Shown: piece after piece, positions 35,539 to 44,608 of the stretch
Layout of the letters: each line of letters starts with the position of its first letter
Numbering within the stretch: position 1 is the first letter of the stretch
DNA from: Acetobacterium wieringae
GTDB taxonomy: Bacteria; Bacillota; Clostridia; Eubacteriales; Eubacteriaceae
DNA length: 64,000 nt
Reading direction: 5' to 3'
Assembly (NCBI RefSeq): GCF_001766835.1
Contig: NZ_LKEU01000030.1
Location: forward strand, 62,001-126,000
Made by a program: the position numbers and the translations under genes
The notes under the pieces: generated by a model
Database searches by the model: none
Seen by the model: the letters and a program-made list of their open reading frames with translations, nothing else
Told to the model about the DNA's origin: nothing

Positions 35539-38500
35539 ATGACACTTCAGAATAGCATCTCCATGACTCTCTATCTGACATTTGTCATCTATGTGGTTTT
35601 GGGCACCTATACTTTAACCCTCAATAAGGACGCCCGGCTGAACCGGGTCTTTGCGGCCTTGTGTTTTTGTTATGCCCTCTGGAGTTTGACCGGGGCGGCC
35701 ACCAACTCGGCAGCGACAGCTGCCGAAGCGTTGTTCTGGCGGCGTTTCTCGGTACTTGGTTGGGGGGTGGCTTACAGTATTTTTCTGCACGTCATTATTC
35801 TTCTTAGAAATGCTCCCTGGAGTCAAGCCGATAAAAAAGGGTTGTTGTTAGCGGTGCTCTATATCCCGGCTTTGATTAATCTTATCGCTTTTTTGATTTA
35901 TAGCATGCCGGAATATGGTCACATCGCGATGGTTAAAACCGATGGCGGATGGATTTCCACGACAGATGCGAAATGGTTTAATCTGATGTTTCTTTGTTAT
36001 TATCTCAGTTTTACCTATGTTTCGATGCTGTTACTGGTTCGCTGGTATAAAAAACGAAAGAATTCTGCGGATCGAACCAAAGCCATGCTTCTGATGGTTT
36101 CTTTTGGTGGGGCCTTTTTTTTAGGAACCATCACCGATTTTGTGTTGGCCAGCCAGCCAGACCGCTGGATTCCGTCGCTAGCTCCGGTGGAGGTGATTTT
36201 TCCAGTGGCGGCAATCTTTTATCTGATCCATAAATATGGAATGATATCAGCCCCAGACAGTCACAACGATGCCCAGCAGGAAGGCATGATTCTGACAGCG
36301 TTTAGCCGCTCCAGGCTCTACAAGTACATCAGCTTTATATTGATTGTCGGCAGTGTCCTGAATTTTTATGGCCGGATCGCCAATGGTGATACCCGGATTA
36401 CCGGTATGTTTTTAAATTTTTTACTGGTGATGATGGGGGCGGTTGTGATGGCCATTCCCTATTTTCTTACATCCATCACGGCGCAGGAGAATGCCTTAGG
36501 TTTGATGGTGGGGTTTATGATGCCTGTGGTGATGCTGCTGCATTTTAATGCAGAATTCAGCAATATTATCTGGCCGGTTCCAATCTTTTTTATGATGCTC
36601 ACGGTGATTTTCAATAACCGGAATATATTTTTGGGTCTGGGATTCTTAACACTGCTACTGGAACTGATATTCTGGCTACTGCTACCGGATTATGGGATCC
36701 TTGTGGATCAGCGGCTCTATTGTTACCGGCTCTTGTTCTACATGATTGGCATCGGACTGACCGCTATTATTACTCAGATTTATGTGTTACGACTAAAGGA
36801 AAACAGCCGACAGGATGCCTTTCAAAAAATGATTGCAAAGCTGTCGGCCGATTTTGTTACCACAAACCGTGATAATTTTGATGAGAAAGTCAATCGCCTG
36901 CTTGAGCAGAGCGGTCTTTTTGCCGGAACGGATCGGGTTTATCTGGGGCGCTTTTCCCGTCATGACAACATCGTTATATATTCCCATGAATGGTCGGGAG
37001 ATGGAATCAGATCGCTGAAGAATTCAATTGAACACGATGAAGGCGAAGCACATCTGTCCTGGAGTATCAGCCAGATATTAAGAAATGATATCGTCTACAT
37101 CCCCAGTGTTGATCGGCTACCAGCTGAAGCGGAGGCAGAGCAGTTGGCGCTTAAAAAGCAAAAAGTCCGATCCCGGATTCTGGTACCGATTCAGAGTAAT
37201 CACCGTATTATCGGGTTACTGGGTTTTGATGTACTGGATGGCCGCAAGGGTCTGAGGGGGATTAATCGGGATTGGTTGCAGCTGCTGGCCAATATTCTCG
37301 CTGACGCCATTGCCAAAGTTGATGCTGAGAATGATATGAATTATTTGGCTTACTACGATCCGCTCACCGGTATCCCGAATCGGTCGTTGTTTTTTAGGCG
37401 GCTGGAACAGGCTATCGATCTGGCCCGAAAAACCCAAAAGAGCTTGGGCGTAATATTTTTTGATCTGGATGGTTTTAAGGAAATCAACGATACCCTGGGC
37501 CATGACTGGGGAGACCAGTTACTATCCCGGATTGGCAAACGCCTGACGGACTGTCTTGGACACGTTGATCTGGTGGGGCGGTTTGGTGGCGATGAATTTT
37601 TGATTATGGTTCCGCAGATTTCAAAGCCCAGTGAACTGGAAAGAATGGCTGAGCAGGTGATGTCGATTTTTCATCGGCCGATGCTGGTAGCTGAACAGGA
37701 ACTGTACCTCTCCGGTAGTGGCGGGATCGCTGTTTATCCTCAGGATGGTGAAACGGTTCATACCCTGATAAAAAATGCCGATCTGGCCATGTACGCCGCT
37801 AAAAAAAGCGGCAAGGGTCGGATTGCCTACTGTTCCGGGAAGATGAAAGCAGCAGTTTTGGAAAAGATGACACTGACGACCAGTCTTCATCAGGCGCTGG
37901 CAAAAGGAGAGCTGTTGTTGCATTATCAACCGCAGATTTGTGCCAGTACCCTGGAAATAAACGGATTTGAAGCGCTGTTGCGGTGGCAGCATCCTGAGCG
38001 GGGACTGATTTCCCCGGAGGTGTTTATTCCGCTGGCGGAGCAAAGTGGACTCATTAGCGGTATCGGTGAATGGGTTTTAAAAACCGCCTGTGCTCAGAAC
38101 AAGTTGTGGCAGGATCAGGGCTACAAGCCAGTGCGGATGGGGGTGAACTTATCGGTGGAGCAGTTTCGGAGTTCCAATCTGGAGCGGATTATTAAGAATT
38201 GTCTGGCTGAAACTGGGCTTAAACCCCAATATCTGGAACTGGAAATCACTGAAGGGGTTGCCATGAGAAGCTCCCAGTACGTTATCCGGCAACTGCAAGC
38301 CTTAAAAAAGCTGGGCTTGGATCTCAGTATTGATGATTTTGGCACGGCTTTTTCATCGATGAACCGACTCAAGAATCTGCCGGTTGATCGGATTAAGATT
38401 GATCGTCAATTTGTCTGGGGAATCGGGGTGAAGCCCCGGGATGAAGTGTTGGTCACGGTCATGATCGATCTGGCCCGTGAATTGGGCTTGGCCGTCACTG

Positions 38501-38646
38501 CCGAAGGGGTGGAAACAGCCGAACAGCTGGCTTTTCTTCAGACACAGGGATGTGATGAAATCCAGGGATTTTATTTCTCCAAGCCGGTATCGGCGGCAGC
38601 AATTGAAGCAGAAATTTATGCCAGGCAGTTTGCCGGGATAAACTAA
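35539..38646 (+). CDS. 7TM-sensor GGDEF-EAL protein (first of tandem pair)
   Basis: A 1035-residue protein. The N-terminus is a histidine-kinase-type 7TM sensor (first about 230 residues), then a second membrane block (about 250-415), a GAF domain (about 440-590), GGDEF (about 600-760) and EAL (about 775-1030). The cyclase signature FGGDEF is intact (683-687). The phosphodiesterase signature EALLRW is intact (811-816), with DDFGTAFSS and IKIDRQF. Both opposing activities are therefore possible. The start follows TAGGAGGACAA. A close paralogue follows 120 nt downstream. Confidence 0.9.
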   Translation: MTLQNSISMTLYLTFVIYVVLGTYTLTLNKDARLNRVFAALCFCYALWSLTGAATNSAATAAEALFWRRFSVLGWGVAYSIFLHVIILLRNAPWSQADKKGLLLAVLYIPALINLIAFLIYSMPEYGHIAMVKTDGGWISTTDAKWFNLMFLCYYLSFTYVSMLLLVRWYKKRKNSADRTKAMLLMVSFGGAFFLGTITDFVLASQPDRWIPSLAPVEVIFPVAAIFYLIHKYGMISAPDSHNDAQQEGMILTAFSRSRLYKYISFILIVGSVLNFYGRIANGDTRITGMFLNFLLVMMGAVVMAIPYFLTSITAQENALGLMVGFMMPVVMLLHFNAEFSNIIWPVPIFFMMLTVIFNNRNIFLGLGFLTLLLELIFWLLLPDYGILVDQRLYCYRLLFYMIGIGLTAIITQIYVLRLKENSRQDAFQKMIAKLSADFVTTNRDNFDEKVNRLLEQSGLFAGTDRVYLGRFSRHDNIVIYSHEWSGDGIRSLKNSIEHDEGEAHLSWSISQILRNDIVYIPSVDRLPAEAEAEQLALKKQKVRSRILVPIQSNHRIIGLLGFDVLDGRKGLRGINRDWLQLLANILADAIAKVDAENDMNYLAYYDPLTGIPNRSLFFRRLEQAIDLARKTQKSLGVIFFDLDGFKEINDTLGHDWGDQLLSRIGKRLTDCLGHVDLVGRFGGDEFLIMVPQISKPSELERMAEQVMSIFHRPMLVAEQELYLSGSGGIAVYPQDGETVHTLIKNADLAMYAAKKSGKGRIAYCSGKMKAAVLEKMTLTTSLHQALAKGELLLHYQPQICASTLEINGFEALLRWQHPERGLISPEVFIPLAEQSGLISGIGEWVLKTACAQNKLWQDQGYKPVRMGVNLSVEQFRSSNLERIIKNCLAETGLKPQYLELEITEGVAMRSSQYVIRQLQALKKLGLDLSIDDFGTAFSSMNRLKNLPVDRIKIDRQFVWGIGVKPRDEVLVTVMIDLARELGLAVTAEGVETAEQLAFLQTQGCDEIQGFYFSKPVSAAAIEAEIYARQFAGIN

Positions 38647-38688
38647 CGGTAAGCGATGGGGCGAGTAGGATCGTTTGTCAGGAAGTGC

Positions 38689-38724
38689 GGCTGGCGCAAG
38701 AAAAATTTGCGTAAACGGCTAGCC
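38689..38724 (+). other. Composite hairpin before the second GGDEF-EAL gene
   Basis: GGCTGGC (38689-38695) pairs with GGCTAGCC (38717-38724) allowing one G-T, and encloses CGCAA/TTGCG (38695-38711). It lies 42 nt before the start. There is no T-run and no match to a c-di-GMP riboswitch. Confidence 0.35.
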
Positions 38725-38766
38725 AGGACCGGTTGCAAGTACATAAAAAGAGCGTAAGGGGATAAA

Positions 38767-41700
38767 ATGCAGCAAACCCAAATTTCTATTTTATTCTATT
38801 TGATATTTATTCTATATAGCTGCCTGGGATTTTTCTGTTTGTTTCTCAACAAAAAAGAACAGCTCAATCAGGTTTTTTTCTGGTTATGCATGAGCTATGC
38901 GGTATGGGCCTTTGGCTTTGCCATTTCAAATACCCTAAGTGATGTCCAGAGTGTGCTGATCTGGCGGCGGATTGCGGCCCTGGGGTGGGGTGTTGCCTTT
39001 AGTGTGATGCTCCATTTTATGTTGATTTTAACCGAACACCAGCAGTGGTTGGGTAATCTTAAGATTCGAATTGCCATTTATCTGCCAGCAGTGATCACGA
39101 TTGCAGTTTTTGCCCTGTTTCCCCAGCTGGCTGATGCCCAGTACAATCTGGTTCAAACCCCAATGGGATGGGGAAATATTCCTGTCAACAATTTCTGGGA
39201 TATCTTTTACAATCTTTATTACCTGAGTTTTTCGTTGCTGACGCTGGGACTTTTGTTTCAGTGGTACCGGAGCACCCCAGACCGCCGAAAACAACAACAG
39301 GCATTTTGGCTATTACTGGCCTTTGCCATTGCGATCGCTATGGGCACACTCACAGAAATGATGGCCAACAACCTGCTGGCTTACCCGATTCCCTCGGTGG
39401 CACCGATTATTATACTGATTCCGGTGACGGCCTTTGCCTTTGATGTCAAGAAGTATAAACTGATGGTTCCCGAGAAATCAGACAAAAAAGTTAAGTTCAG
39501 TGAAATTCTCAGCGATGAAACCCATCGGGGCCTGTTTCGATCAATAGCGATGATTTTTGTGGTGATCAGCGTGATCAGTTTTGGAAATGCTTGTTTCTAC
39601 CCAGTCCAATTATGGCGCTTGATGGTGATCAGCACCATCAATCTGCTTTTGGGGCTGTTTATTTACAGTCTGCCTTTTTCGGGACTGTCAATTGCCAATC
39701 AGGATCGGATTATCACCGGGATTATGGTGGTTGCGATTCCCCTGACCATCTTCCGTCCCGATACCTATCTGACCAATGTGATCTGGGTAGTGCCTCTGAT
39801 TTTTTTGACCGTAACCATCGTTTTTAAGCAAAAGAAAATGTTTATTCTGTTGGCAACCGCAACCATTATTGCTGGTCTGGTGATGGTCTCATGGAAATCC
39901 GATCAATGGGTCAATGTGGGCACCCGGGAATATCTGGCCAGACTTTTTATCTGCCTGGTGGCCATTCTCTTGGCGGGTTATACCAATCGCATTTATATTG
40001 CCAGACTGACCGAGAATAACCGCCAGATCAGTTTTCAAAAGATGATCTCCCAGGTCACGACTCAATTTGTGTCGGTGTCTGCCAGCAACTTTGACGAAAA
40101 AGTTCAGTATTTATTAAAAACCAGTGGTGAAATTATGAATGCCGACCGGGTTTTTGTGGGACGTTTTTTTCAGGATTCGGGTGAACTGCGCTGCACCAAT
40201 GAGTGGCTGGCCGAGCCCTACTTTCCGTCGGTGAATCTTAACGAAGATATCCGGCAGACTAAGTTCCCCTGGTTTACCAAAACAATTTTTAATAATCAAT
40301 TGGTTTATCTGCGATCCTGCGATGAACTACCGGCTGAAGCCCAACCGGAAAAAGCGATGATGGTGCAGCAGGGAATCACCGCAATGCTACTGATTCCGAT
40401 TCAGAGCCGGGAAACAATCATTGGCTTTCTGGGCTTTGACAAAATCGGAAAAGCCAAAGTGCCAGCGCTGACGGATCCGGAATTGTTGCGCGTCTTGGCG
40501 AATACGCTGGCTGATGCCATCGGTAAGGTTGAGAATGAAAACGAAATTCACTGCCGGGCTTATTATGATACGCTGACGGGTTTACCCAATCGGGTGTTTT
40601 TTCATGAACAACTGGAAAAATCAATGGCCGCTATGAAGTCAAACGGTAGTCAGCTGGGTGTTATTTTTGTGGATCTTGACGGATTCAAGGAAGTCAATGA
40701 TACCATGGGGCATGACTGGGGCGATCACCTACTTAACCATATCGGCCAACGGTTGTCAGACAATATGCGTAAAGGCGATTCTCTGGCCCGGTTTGGCGGA
40801 GATGAATTTTTGATCATGGTTTCACAGCTGAATCATAAGAATGAGCTGCTTGATGTGGCAAGGCAACTGATGGCAGTTTTTAAAGAGCCCGTGTGTCTGG
40901 GGGAGCAGGAGTTTTATATTTCGGCAAGTGGCGGAATCGCTGTCTTTCCAGAAGATGGGGAGACGGTTTCGGCACTGATCAAACATGCCGATTTGGCCAT
41001 GTATGACGCCAAAAAAAATGGCAAGGGACAAGTAGTGTTTTGTTCTGAGGAGATGAAAAATTGTATCCGGGAAAAAATGATCTTGACCAACAGTCTCCAT
41101 CGGGCTCTGGAGCGGCAGCAACTAGCGCTTTACTATCAGCCCAAATTTGATGTAAGCAGCCAAACGATGGTTGGCTGTGAGGCCCTGCTCCGATGGCAAC
41201 ATCCGGAACTGGGAATGGTTTCGCCGGGGGTATTTATTCCGATTGCCGAGCAAAAAGGGTTGATGAGTGAAATTGGCCAATGGGTATTTAAGACTGCCTG
41301 CGCCCAGAACAAAGCCTGGCAGGCGCAGGGATTTAGGCCATTGCCGGTAGCGGTCAATCTGTCGGCGGCGCAATTTGACAATGATCTGACTGCTATTGTT
41401 GAGAAATGCCTGACCGAAACCGGCCTGGCCGGGCAATATCTGGAGCTGGAAATCACCGAGACCATCGCCATGGCCGAATCTTGTGGGGTGATTCTGACCC
41501 TCCACCAGCTTAAGGCACTGGGGTTGGGCATTAGCATTGATGATTTTGGTACCGAGTTTTCGTCCTTGAGCCGCTTAAACGACCTGCCGGTGGATCGCAT
41601 CAAAATCGATGGTTCCTTCATCTGGGGCATTGGAATCAATCCCAAGGATGAATCGATTATTTCTGTGATGATCCATCTGGCCCAGAAGTTGGGGCTTCAG

Positions 41701-41838
41701 GTGGTAGCCGAAGGTGTGGAAAGCCAGGCACAGCTGGCTTTTCTAAAAGAAAAAGGCTGTCATGAGGCTCAGGGCTATTACTGGGGCGAACCGATGACTG
41801 CAGCTGACTTTGAGAAGCAGCTGAGCCGAGTACATTAA
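38767..41838 (+). CDS. 7TM-sensor GGDEF-EAL protein (second of tandem pair)
   Basis: A 1023-residue paralogue of the upstream gene with the same order: 7TM sensor, second membrane block (about 255-410), GAF (about 430-590), GGDEF (about 595-755) and EAL (about 765-1020). FGGDEF (676-681) and EALLRW (805-810) are intact, as are DDFGTEFSS and IKIDGSF. The ribosome site is weak (AAGGGGAT), which suggests lower translation than its twin unless coupled. The two copies diverge most in the membrane sensor, as expected for different inputs. Confidence 0.9.
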   Translation: MQQTQISILFYLIFILYSCLGFFCLFLNKKEQLNQVFFWLCMSYAVWAFGFAISNTLSDVQSVLIWRRIAALGWGVAFSVMLHFMLILTEHQQWLGNLKIRIAIYLPAVITIAVFALFPQLADAQYNLVQTPMGWGNIPVNNFWDIFYNLYYLSFSLLTLGLLFQWYRSTPDRRKQQQAFWLLLAFAIAIAMGTLTEMMANNLLAYPIPSVAPIIILIPVTAFAFDVKKYKLMVPEKSDKKVKFSEILSDETHRGLFRSIAMIFVVISVISFGNACFYPVQLWRLMVISTINLLLGLFIYSLPFSGLSIANQDRIITGIMVVAIPLTIFRPDTYLTNVIWVVPLIFLTVTIVFKQKKMFILLATATIIAGLVMVSWKSDQWVNVGTREYLARLFICLVAILLAGYTNRIYIARLTENNRQISFQKMISQVTTQFVSVSASNFDEKVQYLLKTSGEIMNADRVFVGRFFQDSGELRCTNEWLAEPYFPSVNLNEDIRQTKFPWFTKTIFNNQLVYLRSCDELPAEAQPEKAMMVQQGITAMLLIPIQSRETIIGFLGFDKIGKAKVPALTDPELLRVLANTLADAIGKVENENEIHCRAYYDTLTGLPNRVFFHEQLEKSMAAMKSNGSQLGVIFVDLDGFKEVNDTMGHDWGDHLLNHIGQRLSDNMRKGDSLARFGGDEFLIMVSQLNHKNELLDVARQLMAVFKEPVCLGEQEFYISASGGIAVFPEDGETVSALIKHADLAMYDAKKNGKGQVVFCSEEMKNCIREKMILTNSLHRALERQQLALYYQPKFDVSSQTMVGCEALLRWQHPELGMVSPGVFIPIAEQKGLMSEIGQWVFKTACAQNKAWQAQGFRPLPVAVNLSAAQFDNDLTAIVEKCLTETGLAGQYLELEITETIAMAESCGVILTLHQLKALGLGISIDDFGTEFSSLSRLNDLPVDRIKIDGSFIWGIGINPKDESIISVMIHLAQKLGLQVVAEGVESQAQLAFLKEKGCHEAQGYYWGEPMTAADFEKQLSRVH

Positions 41839-41847
41839 GCTATAAAG

Positions 41848-41881
41848 CGACCTCCACTGATGTGGAGGTCGTTGGTGTTTT
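41848..41881 (+). terminator. Hairpin terminator after the GGDEF-EAL pair
   Basis: CGACCTCCAC and GTGGAGGTCG form a 10-bp stem with a 4-nt loop, followed by TTGGTGTTTT. Confidence 0.75.
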
Positions 41882-41974
41882 AGGGGACCAGAGTGAAGTC
41901 TTGTTTCCGCAATCTGGAGTGTTGCTTGAATCTTATTTTTGGGGGTATCAATGATAACGTATCAACATAATTTT

Positions 41975-41983
41975 TGTTATAAT
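41975..41983 (+). promoter_or_regulatory. Extended -10 promoter of the osmoprotectant operon
   Basis: TGTTATAAT (41975-41983) is a full extended -10 about 58 nt before the permease start. Repeated ATCA/TGAT motifs at 41947-41966 just upstream could be an operator. Confidence 0.5.
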
Positions 41984-42041
41984 CTAATTGCTTAGATGCG
42001 TACCTAAGGAAAGAAAATAATCAGAAGGAGACGGACACTAC

Positions 42042-42683
42042 ATGGAATTCATCAAAAATTTAGGCGAATTGCTTAAGACCCGCAGCGACTTTTTTATTGA
42101 ACTGCTGCTCCAGCATCTGGTGCTGAGTCTGATTGCGATTGTGATTATTACGGTAGTGGGGGTGACCACCGGGGTTCTGATTGCCAAATCACAAAAAGCG
42201 GCTAGCGTGGTGATTGGCCTGACTAACGTGCTTTATACCATTCCCTCTATTGCCATGTTCGGTTTTTTTGTCTCAATCACCGGCATCGGCAATACCACAG
42301 CGATCATCGCCCTGGTGATTTACGGGCTGCTGCCAGTAATCCGCAATACCTATGTGGGGCTCACTGAAGTAGATGATCAGATTCTTGAGGCGGCGGTGGG
42401 AATGGGCAGCACCCCCTGGCAGTTGCTGTCAAAGATTCAATTTCCCCTGGCCTTACCGGTGATTATCGCTGGGATCCGCAGCATGGTGGTGATGACCATC
42501 GCTCTGGCCGGGATTGCTTCCTTTATCGGTGCCGGGGGCCTGGGGGTGGCGATCTGGCGGGGGATTACCACGAATTTTGATGAAATGACGGTGGCTGGCA
42601 GTCTGCTGGTAGCTCTTTTGGCCTTTGTAGCTGATGGCATATTGGGAATAATTGAAAAAAGATTATTAAGGAGGACAAAATGA
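42042..42683 (+). CDS. Osmoprotectant ABC transporter permease (OpuCB/ProW type)
   Basis: A 213-residue permease with five to six membrane helices. The cytoplasmic EAA loop reads EAAVGMGSTPWQLLSKIQFPLALPVI (about 113-140), the contact with the ATPase. It is the first gene of a three-gene glycine betaine/carnitine/choline-type transporter and overlaps the binding-protein gene by 4 nt (ATGA). OpuC-type systems often have two permeases; only one is present, so it probably acts as a homodimer. AGAAGGAGACGG precedes the start. Confidence 0.9.
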   Translation: MEFIKNLGELLKTRSDFFIELLLQHLVLSLIAIVIITVVGVTTGVLIAKSQKAASVVIGLTNVLYTIPSIAMFGFFVSITGIGNTTAIIALVIYGLLPVIRNTYVGLTEVDDQILEAAVGMGSTPWQLLSKIQFPLALPVIIAGIRSMVVMTIALAGIASFIGAGGLGVAIWRGITTNFDEMTVAGSLLVALLAFVADGILGIIEKRLLRRTK

Positions 42684-43564
42684 AAAAGTGGATGGGTTTA
42701 GTATTACTCGTCATGCTGGTATTGTTAGCAGCCGGTTGTCAAAATCAGGAAAAGAAAGTAGTTATTGCGTCAAAACCGATGGCGGAAAGCTATATCATTG
42801 CTGAAATGATGGGCCAGCTGATCGAAGCCAATTCTGATATTAAGGTGGAATATAAAATGGGCATTGGCGGCGGAACCTCCAATATTCAGCCAGCCATGGA
42901 AGCCAGCGAAATTGACATCTACCCGGAATATACCGGCACCGGCTGGCTGTTTGTGTTAAAAAATGAGCTGGTGACCGATCCGGAAACCCTGTATGAAGGG
43001 GTTAAGAGCCAGTATCAGGAAAAATATAATTTTGCCTGGCTGGATCGCTACGGTTTTAATGACACCTACGCCCTGGCCATGGATAAAAGCAAAGCTGATA
43101 GCATGGGGATTAATACCTTCTCGGATCTGGCGGCCCAGAGCAATAACCTGAGCCTGGGAGCGGAGTATGATTTTTACGAACGCGAAGACGGTTATCCCGG
43201 ACTGGTTACGGCCTATGGTTTTAATTTCAAGGAAACCAAAGAACTGGATATCGGTCTGAAATACAAGGCCATCGGCGAGGGTCAGGTGGATGTGATCAAT
43301 AACTTTTCCACCGACGGACTGCTGGCCGAATATGACTTAAAGGTGCTAAAAGATGACAAGGGCTTCTTCCCGGCTTATGAAGCTGCCCCGGTGATCCGTC
43401 AGGAAATTCTGGATAAATACCCGGAACTGAAGGCCATTCTCAATCAGTTAGGTGGAAAGATTAATGATCAGGAAATGCAGCAAATGAATTACTATGTGGA
43501 AAAAGAAAACCGGGATGCTGGTGACGTTGCCGCTGAATTCCTGAAAGCCAAGGGCTTATTATAA
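42680..43564 (+). CDS. Osmoprotectant-binding lipoprotein (OpuCC/OsmX type)
   Basis: A 294-residue lipoprotein with signal MKKWMGLVLLVMLVLLA and lipobox AAGC. The mature part is the glycine-betaine-binding type II fold: VVIASKPMAESYIIAEMMGQ, then IDIYPEYTGTGW (about 94-105), and INNFSTDGLLAEYDL near the C-terminal half. It captures quaternary ammonium solutes outside the membrane and delivers them to the permease. It overlaps the permease gene by 4 nt; the ATPase gene follows after 4 nt. Confidence 0.9.
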   Translation: MKKWMGLVLLVMLVLLAAGCQNQEKKVVIASKPMAESYIIAEMMGQLIEANSDIKVEYKMGIGGGTSNIQPAMEASEIDIYPEYTGTGWLFVLKNELVTDPETLYEGVKSQYQEKYNFAWLDRYGFNDTYALAMDKSKADSMGINTFSDLAAQSNNLSLGAEYDFYEREDGYPGLVTAYGFNFKETKELDIGLKYKAIGEGQVDVINNFSTDGLLAEYDLKVLKDDKGFFPAYEAAPVIRQEILDKYPELKAILNQLGGKINDQEMQQMNYYVEKENRDAGDVAAEFLKAKGLL

Positions 43565-43568
43565 GCCG

Positions 43569-44513
43569 ATGATCGAGTTTCGTGATGTCAGCCAGCAGTA
43601 TCAAGCCGGGAAACCAATTATAAGACATTTGAGCCTGACCGTTTCACAAGGCGAGTTTGTGGTGCTGATCGGCCCTTCCGGCTGCGGCAAAACGACCCTG
43701 TTAAAGATGATGAACGGCCTGATCAAGCCCGACAGCGGGGAAATCCGGATTAAGGGAAAAGAGCTCAAAGCGTGGGATCCGATAACCCTGAAGCGGAACA
43801 TCGGTTATGTCATTCAGCAGGTGGGGCTGTTTCCCCATCTGACTATTGAAAAAAATATTGCCTATGCCCTGGATATTCAAAAAGCCAGCGAAACAGTAAA
43901 GAAGGAACGGGCTCGGGAGCTGATCCAGTTGGTCGGTCTGGAAGAAAATTATCTGGCCAAATATCCCAACGAATTAAGCGGCGGCCAGAAGCAACGGGTA
44001 GGTATTGCCCGGGCGCTGGCGGCGGATCCGGAGATTATTTTAATGGACGAGCCCCTGGGGGCGGTGGATCAGATTAATCGGGGGGTGCTCCAGGATGAAA
44101 TCATCCGGATTTATCAAACCCTGAATAAAACCATTGTCTTTGTCACCCACGACATTGAGGAAGCCATCAAGCTGGGGACCAAAATTGTGGTGATGAATCA
44201 GGGCGAAATCATGGAAATGGGTTCCCGGGATGCCATTGTCTTTCACAGCAAGAGTCATTTTGCCGATGACTTTATCGGTAACAAGGGCTTTCTATCCTAT
44301 TTGAATATTGTCAAAATCGAACAGGTGGTTTGTCCCTTTAACGGCAATGTCTCCGAAAAGGAGATAACCCTGTGGGTCAGCGCCGCTGATCCGCTGATTG
44401 TCGGGATCCGGATCTGTCTGGAAAACGGCGTCAATCAGATTGGCGTCCGGGATGGCGCCGGCCAAGTCGTGGGCGCCTTTGACCTGGGCTGTTTGTCGCG
44501 GCTGAAGTTTTAA
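43569..44513 (+). CDS. Osmoprotectant ABC transporter ATP-binding protein (OpuCA type)
   Basis: A 314-residue ATPase: Walker A GPSGCGKTT (about 35-43), Q-loop, signature LSGGQKQR (about 140), Walker B IILMDEP (about 157-163) and H-loop THDIEEA. About 75 residues follow the ATPase core, shorter than the two-CBS tail of typical OpuCA/OpuAA; no clear pair of CBS motifs is seen. Ionic-strength sensing through CBS domains may therefore be reduced or absent. It is the last gene of the operon. Confidence 0.9.
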   Translation: MIEFRDVSQQYQAGKPIIRHLSLTVSQGEFVVLIGPSGCGKTTLLKMMNGLIKPDSGEIRIKGKELKAWDPITLKRNIGYVIQQVGLFPHLTIEKNIAYALDIQKASETVKKERARELIQLVGLEENYLAKYPNELSGGQKQRVGIARALAADPEIILMDEPLGAVDQINRGVLQDEIIRIYQTLNKTIVFVTHDIEEAIKLGTKIVVMNQGEIMEMGSRDAIVFHSKSHFADDFIGNKGFLSYLNIVKIEQVVCPFNGNVSEKEITLWVSAADPLIVGIRICLENGVNQIGVRDGAGQVVGAFDLGCLSRLKF

Positions 44514-44564
44514 AAAGGGCGTCAGCGCTTAGTGGCACCATGGCGTGGGAAATAAATTAATAAT

Positions 44565-44599
44565 GGCGATGCTTCCGGTTATTTAAAGGAAGCATCGCC
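44565..44599. terminator. Hairpin between convergent operons
   Basis: GGCGATGCTTCC and GGAAGCATCGCC form a perfect 12-bp stem with an 11-nt loop between the osmoprotectant operon and the antiporter gene. T-runs are poor on both sides. Confidence 0.6.
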
Positions 44600-44608
44600 A
44601 CTACTGGT

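Noticed and set aside
38647..38766. Possible c-di-GMP riboswitch before the second GGDEF-EAL gene
   Set aside because: The hairpins lack the conserved GEMM core and tetraloop-receptor motifs; only a plain composite stem is visible.
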